The notes under the pieces: model-generated
Seen by the model: the letters and a program-made list of their open reading frames with translations, nothing else
Told to the model about the DNA's origin: nothing
Databases searched by the model: none
Assembly: GCF_031624635.1 (NCBI RefSeq)
Contig: NZ_JAMQOQ010000001.1
Location: forward strand, 186,001-250,000
Reading direction: 5' to 3'
DNA from: Halogeometricum sp. S3BR5-2
Lineage (GTDB): Archaea; Halobacteriota; Halobacteria; Halobacteriales; Haloferacaceae
Length of the DNA: 64,000 bases
Shown: one piece after another, positions 48,662-57,975 of the stretch
Position numbering within the stretch: the stretch's first letter is position 1
Layout: each line of letters opens with the position of its first letter
Translations under genes and position numbers: made by a program

Positions 48662-48739
48662 TAGCGTTCGCAACTGATTACTCATCCGATCGCACGACAC
48701 CGTGCGGTCGAGTGAGCGAAGACGTGCGAACGCTACTAT
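48658..48739. repeat. 82-bp two-stem palindrome
   Basis: The outer arms, ATAGTAGCGTTCGCA (48658-48672) and TGCGAACGCTACTAT (48725-48739), are a perfect 15-bp inverted repeat. Inside lies a second, imperfect stem (CTCATCCGATCGCAC against GTGCGGTCGAGTGAG, 12 of 15 with two possible G-U pairs) around a 5-nt loop GACAC. The whole could fold into a long hairpin. The left arm includes the stop codon of the preceding gene, and no T-run follows, so it is not a standard terminator. It could be a miniature mobile element or a structured 3-prime region. Confidence 0.75.
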
Positions 48740-48769
48740 GGAGCGACCGACCGCTGCCGGTTCACCGAC

Positions 48770-48979
48770 TCAGACTTCCGCCCCGTCGGCGCCCTCGTCC
48801 TCGAACGGCGCGAACGTGCCGTTGATGTCCCACTCGTGGATGCAGTAGCGGCTTCCGACCCGCTTCTCGCCGCCCTCCTCGGCCACCGTCCACGTCGTCT
48901 CGACGCCGTCCCAGCGCTCGACTCGGCCGCACCGCTCGCAGGTCCGCTCCGTCGGCGTACGGAGTGTCGGTTCGGTCAT
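48770..48979 (-). CDS. HEWD-family zinc-ribbon mini-protein
   Basis: This 69-residue haloarchaeal protein starts at 48979 (MTEPTLRTPTERTCERCGRV). It has a CERCG knuckle near residue 14 and a second part 'YCIHEWDINGTFAPFE', the HEWD motif that names the family. The Cys pair and Cys/His of YCIHEW could bind one zinc ion. Small zinc proteins of this size are numerous in haloarchaea and mostly unstudied. It is divergent from the methyltransferase gene. Confidence 0.75.
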   Translation of the reverse strand: MTEPTLRTPTERTCERCGRVERWDGVETTWTVAEEGGEKRVGSRYCIHEWDINGTFAPFEDEGADGAEV

Positions 48980-49113
48980 GGTTACCGAGAGTGTCGGCGC
49001 CGGGGGAATTAAGCTTGCTCCCGCGGCGACGGACGCGGGCACGCGCCGGACGGGATTTGACTTTGACCCGCCGCGACCGCCGCCGTTTTTGAGGGCTCCC
49101 GCGAACGCTCGGT

Positions 49114-49671
49114 ATGGGATTCCACACGTTCGACGTCGAACGCGCCGACGCCCTCGACGACGAGGGGCGCTACCGCTACTGCTCGCGGGAGGAACTGCTC
49201 TCGCTTCTGGACCCGGACCCGGACGCCGTCGTGGCCGACCTGGGGAGCGGAACGGGCTTTTACACCGACGACGTGGCCCCCCACGTCGGCGCCTGTCACG
49301 CCGTCGACGTGCAGGCGGAGATGCACGAGTTCTACCGCGAGAAGGGGGCGCCCGACAACGTCGAGTTCGTGACGGCCGACGTGGCGTCGCTTCCCTTCGA
49401 GGACGGCGAACTCGACGCGGCGTTCTCGACGATGGTCTACCACGAGTTCGCGAGCGAAGAGGCGTTCGCGGAACTCGCGCGCGTGATTCGCCCCGGCGGC
49501 CGACTCGTCACCGTCGACTGGTCGAAGACGGGCGACGGCGCGGACGGCCCGCCGACGGACGAGCGGTTCGGACTCGGGGACTGCGTCGCCGCCTTAGAAG
49601 AGAACGGGTTCGGCGTCGTCTCGGCGACGACGCGGCGCGAGACGTTCGTCTGCGTCGCCCGTCGCCGCTGA
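49114..49671 (+). CDS. class I SAM-dependent methyltransferase
   Basis: This 185-residue methyltransferase has motif I VVADLGSGTGFYTDDVAP (residue about 40), the acidic loop CHAVDVQ, VTADVASLPFEDGELDAAFS for post-I and motif IV, and 'ARVIRPGGRLVTVDWSKTG' for motif VI. It belongs to the ubiE/type-11 group. The substrate is not indicated and there is no extra domain. Promoter and neighbours give no clue. Confidence 0.85.
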   Translation: MGFHTFDVERADALDDEGRYRYCSREELLSLLDPDPDAVVADLGSGTGFYTDDVAPHVGACHAVDVQAEMHEFYREKGAPDNVEFVTADVASLPFEDGELDAAFSTMVYHEFASEEAFAELARVIRPGGRLVTVDWSKTGDGADGPPTDERFGLGDCVAALEENGFGVVSATTRRETFVCVARRR

Positions 49672-49808
49672 CGGCCGCCGATTCTCCGGCGTCGGAACCC
49701 GGACGAACGTCGAGTAATCGAGAGATATACTAGGCACTCCTAGGAATGAATACGGTCATAGGCTGTACCAGCGTAACTTTTTTGCCGAAATGTATGATAA
49801 CTATCGCC

Positions 49809-49964
49809 ATGGTGATGAACCACGCGAAAGTCGACCCGTACTCCCCGACGGAGGGCTACTACGAGTGCCGCGACTGCGACGCGCGCATCTCGGGGACGGG
49901 AATCACGACGTGCGAGGAGTGCGGCAGCGACGCCGTGTTCAATATCTCGGTCTCCCGGGAGTAA
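49809..49964 (+). CDS. rubrerythrin-like zinc-ribbon mini-protein
   Basis: This 51-residue protein (MVMNHAKVDPYSPTEGYYEC) has two CxxC knuckles, YECRDC and CEECGS, forming a rubredoxin- or rubrerythrin-like metal ribbon. It resembles the many haloarchaeal 'rubrerythrin-like domain' mini-proteins. Several in-frame ATGs exist (49746, 49794, 49809, 49815). 49809 is chosen because the conserved sequence begins there and T-rich ACTTTTTTGCC lies about 30 bp upstream. Function is unknown. Confidence 0.65.
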   Translation: MVMNHAKVDPYSPTEGYYECRDCDARISGTGITTCEECGSDAVFNISVSRE

Positions 49965-50065
49965 TCGCGGACTCGGCTTCGCTTCCGTCGCCGGGTCCGA
50001 ACCGCTCTTCTGTCGGTCCGATTCGACCCGCGACCGCCCGATAGCCTCGTCCCGTCGATTGCCGT

Positions 50066-51088
50066 TCAGTCGACGCTGCGGGCCGCGGTGTCTTCGGTCT
50101 CCGCCTCGTCGTCGTCTATCTCCGCCAGTCCGGCGTAGCGGTCCACGAGGAGGACGACGACGGCGCCGAGGACGGCCGTGACGGCGAAGACGGCGTAGCC
50201 CTCCGTCGTCCACGCGCGGCCGAGTTCCGCCAGTTGGTTCGACGCGCTCTCCACCGGGGCGCGGAGGGCGCCGACGATGAGGGCGACGAGGAAGGCGAGC
50301 GTCGGTTCGCGGTAGTGTTCGAGCGCCCAGCGGACCGCGTGTGCGACGGTGAACAGGCCGACGAGGGCGCCGAGCATGAACGCGACGACGACGACGCCGC
50401 TCTCGACGACGGGGGCGACCGGCCCGCCGAGGACCAATCCGAGAAGGCCGTCGACGAACGTCCGCAGCGTCCCCGTCATGTACTCGTACTGCCCGAGGAG
50501 GATGAGGAGGAGCGACCCCGAGATGCCGGGGAGGATCATCGCGCTGATGGCGATGGCGCCCGCCACGAACGTGACCGGAGCGCTCGTCCCCAGCGACGAG
50601 GCGGCCTGTCCGGAGACGACGAACGCGAAGACGAACCCGGCGACGGCGGCCCCGATTCGTCCGGGCGTGTCCACCTCGACTTCGGAGAACAGCACCCACG
50701 CCGAGGCGGCGATGAGGCCGAAGAAGAAGCCGAACGTCGGGACGGGGAAGTCGGTGATGCCCACGTGGACGACGCGGGTGATGCTGACGACGGCGGTGGC
50801 GATGCCGGCGCCGAGAACGAGGAGGAAGCGGACGTCCATCTCGCGGAGGGCCGCGGCGGCGTCGGCGCGACCGCCGGGGGTGACGCCCTTGAGGACGTCG
50901 ACGATTCGACCGGGCGAGACGGCCGTGACGGCCGCGATGAGTCGCTCGTACACTCCGGTAACGAGCGCGATGGTGCCGCCGGAGACGCCGGGGACGGCGT
51001 CGGCGGCGCCCATGCAGACGCCCTTGAGGAACACGACGAACCACGAGGCGGTGACCGCCCCCCCCGCGTCGTCGGAAGCCTTCGACAT
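50066..51088 (-). CDS. DUF368 family polyprenyl-phosphate translocase (PopT-like)
   Basis: This 340-residue integral membrane protein of about nine helices begins MSKASDDAGGAVTASWFVVF. The DUF368 signature 'KGVCMGAADAVPGVSGGTIAL' is at residue 22, with its repeat 'AISAMILPGISGSLLLILLG' near 185; the paired PGxSGG/PGxSGS re-entrant elements define the family. Bacterial DUF368 proteins have been shown to return undecaprenyl phosphate across the membrane. In archaea the equivalent carrier is dolichyl phosphate, released outside by AglB. Placement next to aglM-aglB supports a role in carrier recycling, as inference. Confidence 0.85.
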   Translation of the reverse strand: MSKASDDAGGAVTASWFVVFLKGVCMGAADAVPGVSGGTIALVTGVYERLIAAVTAVSPGRIVDVLKGVTPGGRADAAAALREMDVRFLLVLGAGIATAVVSITRVVHVGITDFPVPTFGFFFGLIAASAWVLFSEVEVDTPGRIGAAVAGFVFAFVVSGQAASSLGTSAPVTFVAGAIAISAMILPGISGSLLLILLGQYEYMTGTLRTFVDGLLGLVLGGPVAPVVESGVVVVAFMLGALVGLFTVAHAVRWALEHYREPTLAFLVALIVGALRAPVESASNQLAELGRAWTTEGYAVFAVTAVLGAVVVLLVDRYAGLAEIDDDEAETEDTAARSVD

Positions 51089-51206
51089 GCTCCCTCGTTC
51101 GTCACGGGGGTATTCCCTTGTTTCGTTCCGCGCGAGCGGTGCGACTCGACCGGAGGCGGTGCGACTCGGCGCCGACCGGCGTCAGTTCTCGGGACGGAGG
51201 AGAACG

Positions 51207-51212
51207 TTAAAA
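51207..51212 (+). promoter_or_regulatory. TATA box of aglM
   Basis: TTAAAA lies 26-31 bp upstream of the aglM ATG at 51238, giving a leaderless transcript. Confidence 0.55.
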
Positions 51213-51237
51213 CGCGCACGACGAGTGAAATCCGACA

Positions 51238-52530
51238 ATGAAACTGAGCATCATCGGCAGCGGCTACGTCGGGACGACCATCGCGGCCTGCTTCGCGGAG
51301 GTCGGACACGACGTGGTCAACGTCGACATCGACGAGGACGTCGTGGCGACGCTGAACAGCGGCGAGTCGCCCATCCACGAACCCGGTCTCGACGACCTCA
51401 TCGAGGAGCACGCCGGCGACCGCCTCCGCGCGACGACCGACTACGAGGCGGTCCTCGACACCGACGCGACGTTCCTCGCGCTGTCGACGCCCTCCACCGA
51501 CGACGGCCACATCGACCTCTCCATCATGGAGGCCGCCGCGGAGTCGCTCGGCGCGACGCTGGCCGAGAAGGACGACTACCACCTCGTCGTCACGAAGAGC
51601 ACCGTCGTCCCGACGACGACCGAGGAGGTCATCGCGCCCGTCCTTGAGGAGGCCTCCGGCAAGCGGGTCGGCGAAGGGTTCGACGTGGGCATGAACCCCG
51701 AGTTCCTGCGCGAGGGCAGCGCCGTCGAGGACTTCCTCGACCCCGACAAGGTCGTCCTCGGGTCGCAGACCGACCGCGCGGCGGAGACGCTCCGCGCGGT
51801 GTTCGACCCCCTCGTCGAACAGGCCTCCGACGCCGCCGTCGTCGAGACGGGCATCCGCGAGGCCGAGATGATAAAGTACGCCAACAACGCGTTCCTCGCG
51901 GCGAAGATATCGCTCGTGAACGACCTCGCCAACATCTGCAAGGAGTACGACGTCGACTCCTCGGAGGTGCTGGACGCCATCGGTCTGGACTCCCGCATCG
52001 GTTCGGAGTTCCTCGGCGCGGGCGTCGGGTGGGGCGGCAGTTGCTTCCCGAAGGACGTCGCCGCCATCGTCGCCGCCGCGCGCGACGTGGGCTACGAACC
52101 GGCGATGCTGGAGGCCGCCGTCGCGGTGAACGACCGCCAACCCGTCCGGATGCTCGACATCCTCCGCGACCACGTCGACCCGTCGGGCGCGCGCGTCGCC
52201 GTCCTCGGCCTCGCGTTCAAACCGGGTACCGACGACGTGCGCAACTCCCGCGCGATTCCGCTCATCGACGCCCTCCTCGACGCCGGCGCCGACGTCGTCG
52301 GCTACGACCCCGTCGCCACCGAGAACTTCCGCGAGAAGTTCCCCGACATCGACTACGCCGACTCCGCGGGCGCCGCCCTCGACGGCGCGGACGCCGCCCT
52401 CGTCGTCACCGACTGGGACGAGTTCGCCGCCCTCTACGACGAGTTCGACGCGATGAACGAACCGGTCGTCGTCGACGGCCGCAGCATCGTCACCCGCCGC
52501 GACGACATCGTCTACGAGTCGCTCGTCTGA
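51238..52530 (+). CDS. aglM: UDP-glucose 6-dehydrogenase
   Basis: This 430-residue NAD-dependent enzyme makes UDP-glucuronate for the N-linked glycan. It has the N-terminal Rossmann motif [33 protein letters not shown], the [10 protein letters not shown] motif, '[17 protein letters not shown]', the catalytic Cys in [12 protein letters not shown], and the C-terminal '[16 protein letters not shown]'. In Haloferax volcanii AglM performs this step next to aglB, as here. It converges on aglB with a T-rich terminator between. Confidence 0.92.
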   Translation: MKLSIIGSGYVGTTIAACFAEVGHDVVNVDIDEDVVATLNSGESPIHEPGLDDLIEEHAGDRLRATTDYEAVLDTDATFLALSTPSTDDGHIDLSIMEAAAESLGATLAEKDDYHLVVTKSTVVPTTTEEVIAPVLEEASGKRVGEGFDVGMNPEFLREGSAVEDFLDPDKVVLGSQTDRAAETLRAVFDPLVEQASDAAVVETGIREAEMIKYANNAFLAAKISLVNDLANICKEYDVDSSEVLDAIGLDSRIGSEFLGAGVGWGGSCFPKDVAAIVAAARDVGYEPAMLEAAVAVNDRQPVRMLDILRDHVDPSGARVAVLGLAFKPGTDDVRNSRAIPLIDALLDAGADVVGYDPVATENFREKFPDIDYADSAGAALDGADAALVVTDWDEFAALYDEFDAMNEPVVVDGRSIVTRRDDIVYESLV

Positions 52531-52563
52531 GGACGGCGCGTTTCGCGTCTCTCCTCTGCGGGC

Positions 52564-52580
52564 TCTTTTTTTCCTTTCTC
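52564..52580 (+). terminator. T-rich terminator of aglM
   Basis: CTCTTTTTTTCCTTTCTC, with seven consecutive T residues at 52566-52572, starts about 34 bp after the aglM stop, as expected for archaeal termination. Confidence 0.6.
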
Positions 52581-52700
52581 CATCTCTCTCGACCCGTCGT
52601 TCGGCTTCCGCCGTAGCCGTCGCTCTGCGAGAGAGCAAACCCGGACGAAAATCCGAAGCGATATCGGAGCGATACCGAAGCGAGAGACCGCGCTGCGGAC

Positions 52701-55700
52701 CTACGCCGACGGCTTCGCCGCGAACGCCGAATCCGGAGCGACGAGCGACGGTGCGGTCACCGAACCGGACGGCGTCGACGCGCCGGACGAGTCGGACGAC
52801 GTCTCACCCGACGCGGACGAGTCGCCCGACTGGGTCGTCGCGCCGGAGTCGCCCGACGCCGACGAGTTCGACGAACCGTTCGAGGTCTGCGTCTGAAGCT
52901 GCTGTGCGCTCCGCTCCAGTTCGACCGTGAGCGTGTCGTTCTGGGCGCCGTTCACCTGTCCCTCCGGCACCGAGAGGTTCGCGCTCTCGCGCACGACGTA
53001 GCCGCTCTCGTTGACGCTCGCGCCGGTGGATATCGTGTAGGGTCCGGCCGCCCGGACGTTGACGTCCGTGTACCCGTTCTCGGGACCGTACTCGTCGTAG
53101 CCCGTCGTCGAGTACGGCAGCGTCATGGTGAACTCGCCGTTCTGGTCCGTCTGAGCCTCCTGCGTGTAGGTGAACGTGCTGTTCGACCCCGCCATCTGCA
53201 TCCGCACGCTCGCGGTGACGGTGCTGTCGGCGGGGGCGCCGCTGCCCTGCACCGTCGCGCCGGGGACGCGCTCGAACGTCTTGACCCACGAACTGTCGCG
53301 CGGGAGGACGGGTTGGAGGTCGCTGATCTGTCGAACGCTGAACCCGGCCGCTCGGGCGTCACCGACGGCCAGTTGCAGGTAGGTGTTCGACGAGGTCAGC
53401 GCCGACGTCTGCGTCGCGTGGACGAGTCGGTAGTGCTGCAGGGCCGGCACGTCCTCCTCGGGGTAGCCGCCGATACCGCCGACCTGGGCGGTCCCGTCGC
53501 GCTCAACGAACTGCCGCGCCGCGCTCATGTTGTCGAACTGGCGGACGAGCGAGGCGTTGCCCGAGGGGTTACCGGGGACCGAGGCGGTCCCGTCCGCGGT
53601 CTGCACCGACCGGGGCTCCCAGTCGAGGACGACCGGTGCGGCCGACTGCGAACTCCCGTGGTAGTAGTACAGGCGGGTCATCAGGCTGTCGTAGTAGCGC
53701 TGGTCGCGGACCAGGAAGTTCTGGCCTGCGTACGACCCGTCGCTGCCGAAGCGGTAGACGCGCGTCGCGAAGAAGTCGTCCTGCGAGACGTTCTCCTCGG
53801 CGTCGTACCAGACGGTCGGCGCGGTGAACTTCGAACCGGGAGCGACCATCTTCCAGTCGACCATCACGTAGCGGGTCTGCTCGCCCTCGGCGCTCTGCGA
53901 GGCGAGGACGTTCTGCGCTTGAGTCTCGTTGGGCGCGAGCAGGAAGTTCGCCGCCTCCGTCGCGCCTTGCTGGAACGGGTTGGCGTTCGGGATGCGCTCG
54001 CCTTCGACGGTGATCCAGTGGCCGTAGTCCCACCACGACATCACGCCGTAGGCGCCCTCGGGGTAGTCGAAGTCATCGGTGTACTCGTACGTGCCGTACT
54101 GGTCGAGTTGGTCGGCGTTACCGGCGCCGCCGAAGTTGCCCTCGGCGGGCGTCGATGCGTTCATCCACTCCAGCGACTCCTCCCAGATGAGCACCTCCCC
54201 CGGGGACGTGGACGCGCCGACTTGCCACGCGGTGCTCGTGCTCGCGCTGCCGCCCGAGGCCGTTCCCACCGATATCGGGACGACGAGCGCGGGCGCGAGG
54301 ATGAGCAGAATCGCCGCGACGACGGCGAGGACCTGATAGCCCGAAACGTCGTTCACGCGCTCGACCGACTGGAGACCGAGGTAGCTCGACCTGACGAGTT
54401 CGCCGATGAGGTAGGCGTTCGCGACGGCGACGCCCACGGCGAGGTAGTAGTTGAAGCGCACCTGGGTGAACGCCGCGGCGGTGATGAACGCCAGCCAGAC
54501 GAGCACGAACAGCCGCTCGGGTTCGTACCGCGCCTGGAGGACGGCGCCGACGATGAGCGCCGAGACGACGAGGAGACCGACGAGCGCCGGGTCGATGCCG
54601 ACGGCGTTCCCGATGGCGCCCGTTATCGCCGGCACGAGGAGAATGAGACCGATGACGGCGAGTGCGCCGACCAGGTATCCGATCTTCCGCGAACTGCCGT
54701 CGCGAACGAGCGGTTTGGCCGCCAGCCAGATGACCGCCGCGAGACCGGTGAAGAAGGTGAAGCCGTACTCCAGGATGATGGCGCTCGCACCCGTCACCGA
54801 CCCGGAGAGGAACGGTTGTGCCTCGCCGATAGTCCGCGTTGACGCGCCGGCGCTGAAGCCGACGGTGCGGAGGAGATTCCGAGAGATGCTCCCGAACACG
54901 TCCGGAAGAACGACTGCGAACAACCCGATGGAGACGAGGATGAGACCACCGACGGCGGCCGGGTACAGCGACTCGTCGACGTCGTTCGACTCCCAGACGC
55001 GAGCGAGGGCGGCGAGGACGACCGCGCCGGCGCCGACGCCGAGCGAGAGGAGGGGTTGGAGGAGCGTAAAGCCCGTCACGCCGAACCCAGGTTCCTCGAT
55101 GAGGGCGAACGTCATCGCGCCCGCCACGAGCATCGAAACGGCCGCGACGTAGGCGATCGGTTCGGGGGACTCGCCGTGCATCTGGTCGTGCACCATCTGG
55201 AGGACGAAGTAGACGCCGACGATGCCGACGAGGAGGATTCCCGGCGGCCACACCCACATGTAGGATCCGATGGCGAACCCCGCGAGGGCCGCCCAGAGAG
55301 TCGGCCGGCGGAGCGCCCGTCCGTCGCGCTGTGCGACGAGTTCCCAGACGGGCTTCTCGCGCGACGCAACAGTGAGCGCGAGCATGATCGCGAAGACGGC
55401 CAACGTCATGAACAGCGGTTCGGCGACGTTGTGGTCGGCGAAGCCGACGAGGCCGCGGCGGAGGAACGTCCCCGGCAGGAGCATGAGGACGATAGCGCCG
55501 AACAGACCGCCGATTCGGCCGCCGAGTCGCTTACCGACGAGGTACGTCGGGATGACGGTGAGGGCGCCGAACACGGCGGGAGCGACCAAGAGCGTCTGCC
55601 CGACGAGCATCTGGGAGGGGTCGCCGAGACCGAGAATCAGGGCGGCGGTCGCGATCAGTTGGTCGTACAGCGTGCCGAACTGGCCGGCGAGCGTCCCGTA

Positions 55701-55949
55701 CGGGAACCCGGTCCACGGGTCGAACGGCATCGTGAACGGCCAGTTCCTGACCGTGTAGTTCACTTGTCGGAGGTGGTACCACGCGTCGTTTCCGGAGAAA
55801 AACACTTCGCCGTCGACGATGAACCGGTCGTAGCTGCGGAGCCGTATCCACAGCATGACGGCGAAAATGCCGGCGAGGACGGCTTTGGGGTAGTGATTCC
55901 GGAGGGAATCCGCTACGGAGGGCGAATCCTCTCTCTGCGAGTCGCTCAT
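52701..55949 (-). CDS. aglB: archaeal oligosaccharyltransferase AglB
   Basis: This 1082-residue STT3-family enzyme moves the dolichol-phosphate-linked glycan to Asn in Asn-X-Ser/Thr outside the cell. The start at 55949 (MSDSQREDSPSVADSLRNHY) is supported by a TATA box. It has about a dozen transmembrane helices. The first external loop carries SGNDAWYHLRQVNYTVRNWP, and GFADHNVAEP is the second catalytic loop. The signature SWWDYGHWI lies near residue 638. A large external domain ends in a Ser/Gly/Thr-rich tail of about 70 residues with its own NGS and NSS sequons. Confidence 0.95.
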   Translation of the reverse strand: MSDSQREDSPSVADSLRNHYPKAVLAGIFAVMLWIRLRSYDRFIVDGEVFFSGNDAWYHLRQVNYTVRNWPFTMPFDPWTGFPYGTLAGQFGTLYDQLIATAALILGLGDPSQMLVGQTLLVAPAVFGALTVIPTYLVGKRLGGRIGGLFGAIVLMLLPGTFLRRGLVGFADHNVAEPLFMTLAVFAIMLALTVASREKPVWELVAQRDGRALRRPTLWAALAGFAIGSYMWVWPPGILLVGIVGVYFVLQMVHDQMHGESPEPIAYVAAVSMLVAGAMTFALIEEPGFGVTGFTLLQPLLSLGVGAGAVVLAALARVWESNDVDESLYPAAVGGLILVSIGLFAVVLPDVFGSISRNLLRTVGFSAGASTRTIGEAQPFLSGSVTGASAIILEYGFTFFTGLAAVIWLAAKPLVRDGSSRKIGYLVGALAVIGLILLVPAITGAIGNAVGIDPALVGLLVVSALIVGAVLQARYEPERLFVLVWLAFITAAAFTQVRFNYYLAVGVAVANAYLIGELVRSSYLGLQSVERVNDVSGYQVLAVVAAILLILAPALVVPISVGTASGGSASTSTAWQVGASTSPGEVLIWEESLEWMNASTPAEGNFGGAGNADQLDQYGTYEYTDDFDYPEGAYGVMSWWDYGHWITVEGERIPNANPFQQGATEAANFLLAPNETQAQNVLASQSAEGEQTRYVMVDWKMVAPGSKFTAPTVWYDAEENVSQDDFFATRVYRFGSDGSYAGQNFLVRDQRYYDSLMTRLYYYHGSSQSAAPVVLDWEPRSVQTADGTASVPGNPSGNASLVRQFDNMSAARQFVERDGTAQVGGIGGYPEEDVPALQHYRLVHATQTSALTSSNTYLQLAVGDARAAGFSVRQISDLQPVLPRDSSWVKTFERVPGATVQGSGAPADSTVTASVRMQMAGSNSTFTYTQEAQTDQNGEFTMTLPYSTTGYDEYGPENGYTDVNVRAAGPYTISTGASVNESGYVVRESANLSVPEGQVNGAQNDTLTVELERSAQQLQTQTSNGSSNSSASGDSGATTQSGDSSASGETSSDSSGASTPSGSVTAPSLVAPDSAFAAKPSA

Positions 55950-55973
55950 CGTCTCCACCGACTGGGAATATGC

Positions 55974-55981
55974 TGATAAGC
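55974..55981 (-). promoter_or_regulatory. TATA box of aglB
   Basis: Minus-strand GCTTATCA, about 25-32 bp before the aglB ATG at 55949, fits a leaderless promoter. Confidence 0.5.
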
Positions 55982-56037
55982 CTTGTGATGCGCGTTTTAG
56001 CGGGTTTGACCCGCTGATGCGGTCGTTGAAGGACAAC

Positions 56038-56044
56038 GTTTATC
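56038..56044 (+). promoter_or_regulatory. TATA box of aglG
   Basis: GTTTATC lies 26-32 bp upstream of the aglG ATG at 56070. Together with the aglB box it makes a compact 120-bp divergent promoter. Confidence 0.55.
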
Positions 56045-56069
56045 GGGCGCCCGGAGATAGCCTCCGCAA

Positions 56070-57011
56070 ATGAAGGTTTCCGTGGTCGTCTGTACGTACT
56101 CGATGGAGCGGTACCCCTCCTTCAGCGAGTGTGTGGAGAGCGTCCTCGCACAGACCCACGACGACCTCGAAGTCGTCCTCGTCGTCGACGGCAACGACGA
56201 GGTGTTCTCGCGGGTCAAGGAAGACTTCGGTGGTCGCGAGAGAGCCGTCCTCCACTGCAACGACGAGAATCGCGGCATCTCCTACAGTCGGACGAAGGGA
56301 GCGAAACTCGCCTCGGGCGACGTGGTAGCGATGATAGACGACGACGCGACCGCCGAACCCGACTGGATCGAAAAGCTCGTCGGGACCTACGAGAACAATC
56401 CCGACGCGGTCGCCGTCGGTGGCAACGTCGTCCCCGACTGGGTAGCCGAGAAACCCGAGTTCTTCCCCTCGGAGTTCTACTGGCTCGTCGGCTGCGACGA
56501 ACGCGGCTTCGGGAACCACCTCGACGAGGTGCGCAACACGTACGGCTCGAACATCTCGTTCAAGCGTGACGCGTTCTTGGAGGCCGGAGGCTACGACGAG
56601 AACACCGGCCGTAAGGGCGACAGGCACATTCAGGCCCACGAGGCGCCCGTCTGCGTCCGCATCTACGAGAACACCGGCAAGCGTGTCATCTACAACAAGC
56701 GCGCCCGCGTCCACCACAAACTGTTCGAGTACCGAACCGACTTCCGGTGGCTCGTCTTCCGTTCGTTCTGGCAGGGCTACTCCAAGCGCGTCATGGACCT
56801 CATCCTTCCGCAGGCCTCCGGAGGGAAGAACGAGTATCTGAAGGACCTCTTGACTGCGTACGTCCCGGACCGGTTGTACGAACTCGCAAAGCAACCTTCG
56901 GCGGCGAAAGTGCAGCAGTTGGTCGCGATATTCGTGTTTACTGCCGCCGTGGGGTTCGGGTATCTGTACGGGATGGCGACGCCGGGTTTGGTGGAGAAGG
57001 TGAACGAGTAA
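56070..57011 (+). CDS. aglG: family 2 glycosyltransferase, AglG-like
   Basis: This 313-residue glycosyltransferase family 2 enzyme begins MKVSVVVCTYSMERYPSFSE with the GT-A nucleotide fold. Sugar-nucleotide contacts are VLVVDGNDEVF and the DxD motif VVAMIDDDATAEPDW near residue 90. Further conserved segments are NTYGSNISFKRDAFLEAGGY and the ending membrane segment VFTAAVGFGYLYGMA. In Haloferax AglG adds the second-position hexuronic acid on the lipid-linked glycan. Position next to aglB and the matching length support the name. It uses UDP-glucuronate supplied by AglM. Confidence 0.85.
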   Translation: MKVSVVVCTYSMERYPSFSECVESVLAQTHDDLEVVLVVDGNDEVFSRVKEDFGGRERAVLHCNDENRGISYSRTKGAKLASGDVVAMIDDDATAEPDWIEKLVGTYENNPDAVAVGGNVVPDWVAEKPEFFPSEFYWLVGCDERGFGNHLDEVRNTYGSNISFKRDAFLEAGGYDENTGRKGDRHIQAHEAPVCVRIYENTGKRVIYNKRARVHHKLFEYRTDFRWLVFRSFWQGYSKRVMDLILPQASGGKNEYLKDLLTAYVPDRLYELAKQPSAAKVQQLVAIFVFTAAVGFGYLYGMATPGLVEKVNE

Positions 57012-57018
57012 GGTCGGA

Positions 57019-57930
57019 TCACCGTCGCGCGTTTCCGCCGAGGTACCGGGCGTACTCGCGGTAATACCCCAGTGCACGAACAGCAGTCATCGTGACCGAG
57101 AGCGCCTCGAATAGTGCTCGCTTCGGGGCCGACACCGACCGCTCGTCGCCCTCGTCGTCGGCTGACTTCACACCGCTCGGTCGAGGTGGAAGCCCCGGTC
57201 GGCCGAAGCGCTCCGGGTAGAACTCCTGTCGCTGACAGAGGCCGCGTCCGATCCTGAGTTCCTTTCGGATCAGTGCTGCGAACGAGTCCCGAACCGGGTG
57301 GTACAGCGTCGCGTCGGCCGCGAACGCCTGTTCGTAGCCCGCTTCCGCGACTCTGACTCCGAACTCGGAATCGCCGCCCGAGACGAGGCGAGCGTCGAAG
57401 TCGCCGACGGCGTCGATCACTTCCCGTCGGACCAGCAGACAACACGTCGGGGCGTACCGCTGTTGTCGAACGTACCGTTCGATGGGGAACGCTGTTCGCG
57501 AGTCGAACTCGGCGGCGAGCGTCTCGGGGCCGTCGACGACGAGTTCGACGTTGCATCCGACGTACGCCGCGTCCCGAGCCGCATCAACAGCCTGCTCCAG
57601 CCAGTCTTCGTCCATGTACATATCGGCGTCAACGAACGCCAGAACGTCTCCGGATGACGCAGCGATTCCCGCGTTCCGGGCTGCATACGACCCCTGCGCG
57701 TCGTCTTCGACGACGAGCTCGACGGTGTCGTGCTCTGCCGCGAACCGACGAATGATATCTCGGGTTCGGTCCGTCGAGCCGTTGTCGACGGCGATAATCT
57801 CTATTTTGTCACCCGGGTACGACTGCCTCGTGAGCGCCGATAGCGTGTCCTCGATACCCTTCGGGTCGTTGTAGACGGGGACGACGACCGAGACGAGAGG
57901 GAGATCCGCAGCCTGCATCGACCAGTACAT
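57019..57930 (-). CDS. family 2 glycosyltransferase of the N-glycan locus (AglI- or AglE-like)
   Basis: This 303-residue GT-A enzyme ([20 protein letters not shown]; a start at 57918 is also possible) has [15 protein letters not shown], the DxD motif [18 protein letters not shown] near residue 95, and '[20 protein letters not shown]' for acceptor binding. In Haloferax volcanii the gene between aglF and aglG is aglI, whereas length fits AglE better, so I leave the name open. It converges on aglG with only 7 bp between the stops and lies upstream of no gene on its strand except, at a distance, aglB. Confidence 0.85.
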   Translation of the reverse strand: MYWSMQAADLPLVSVVVPVYNDPKGIEDTLSALTRQSYPGDKIEIIAVDNGSTDRTRDIIRRFAAEHDTVELVVEDDAQGSYAARNAGIAASSGDVLAFVDADMYMDEDWLEQAVDAARDAAYVGCNVELVVDGPETLAAEFDSRTAFPIERYVRQQRYAPTCCLLVRREVIDAVGDFDARLVSGGDSEFGVRVAEAGYEQAFAADATLYHPVRDSFAALIRKELRIGRGLCQRQEFYPERFGRPGLPPRPSGVKSADDEGDERSVSAPKRALFEALSVTMTAVRALGYYREYARYLGGNARR

Positions 57931-57975
57931 CGGAAAGAGGCCTAAAGAGAACCGGGGTTCGAGTTGCCGGTAACT

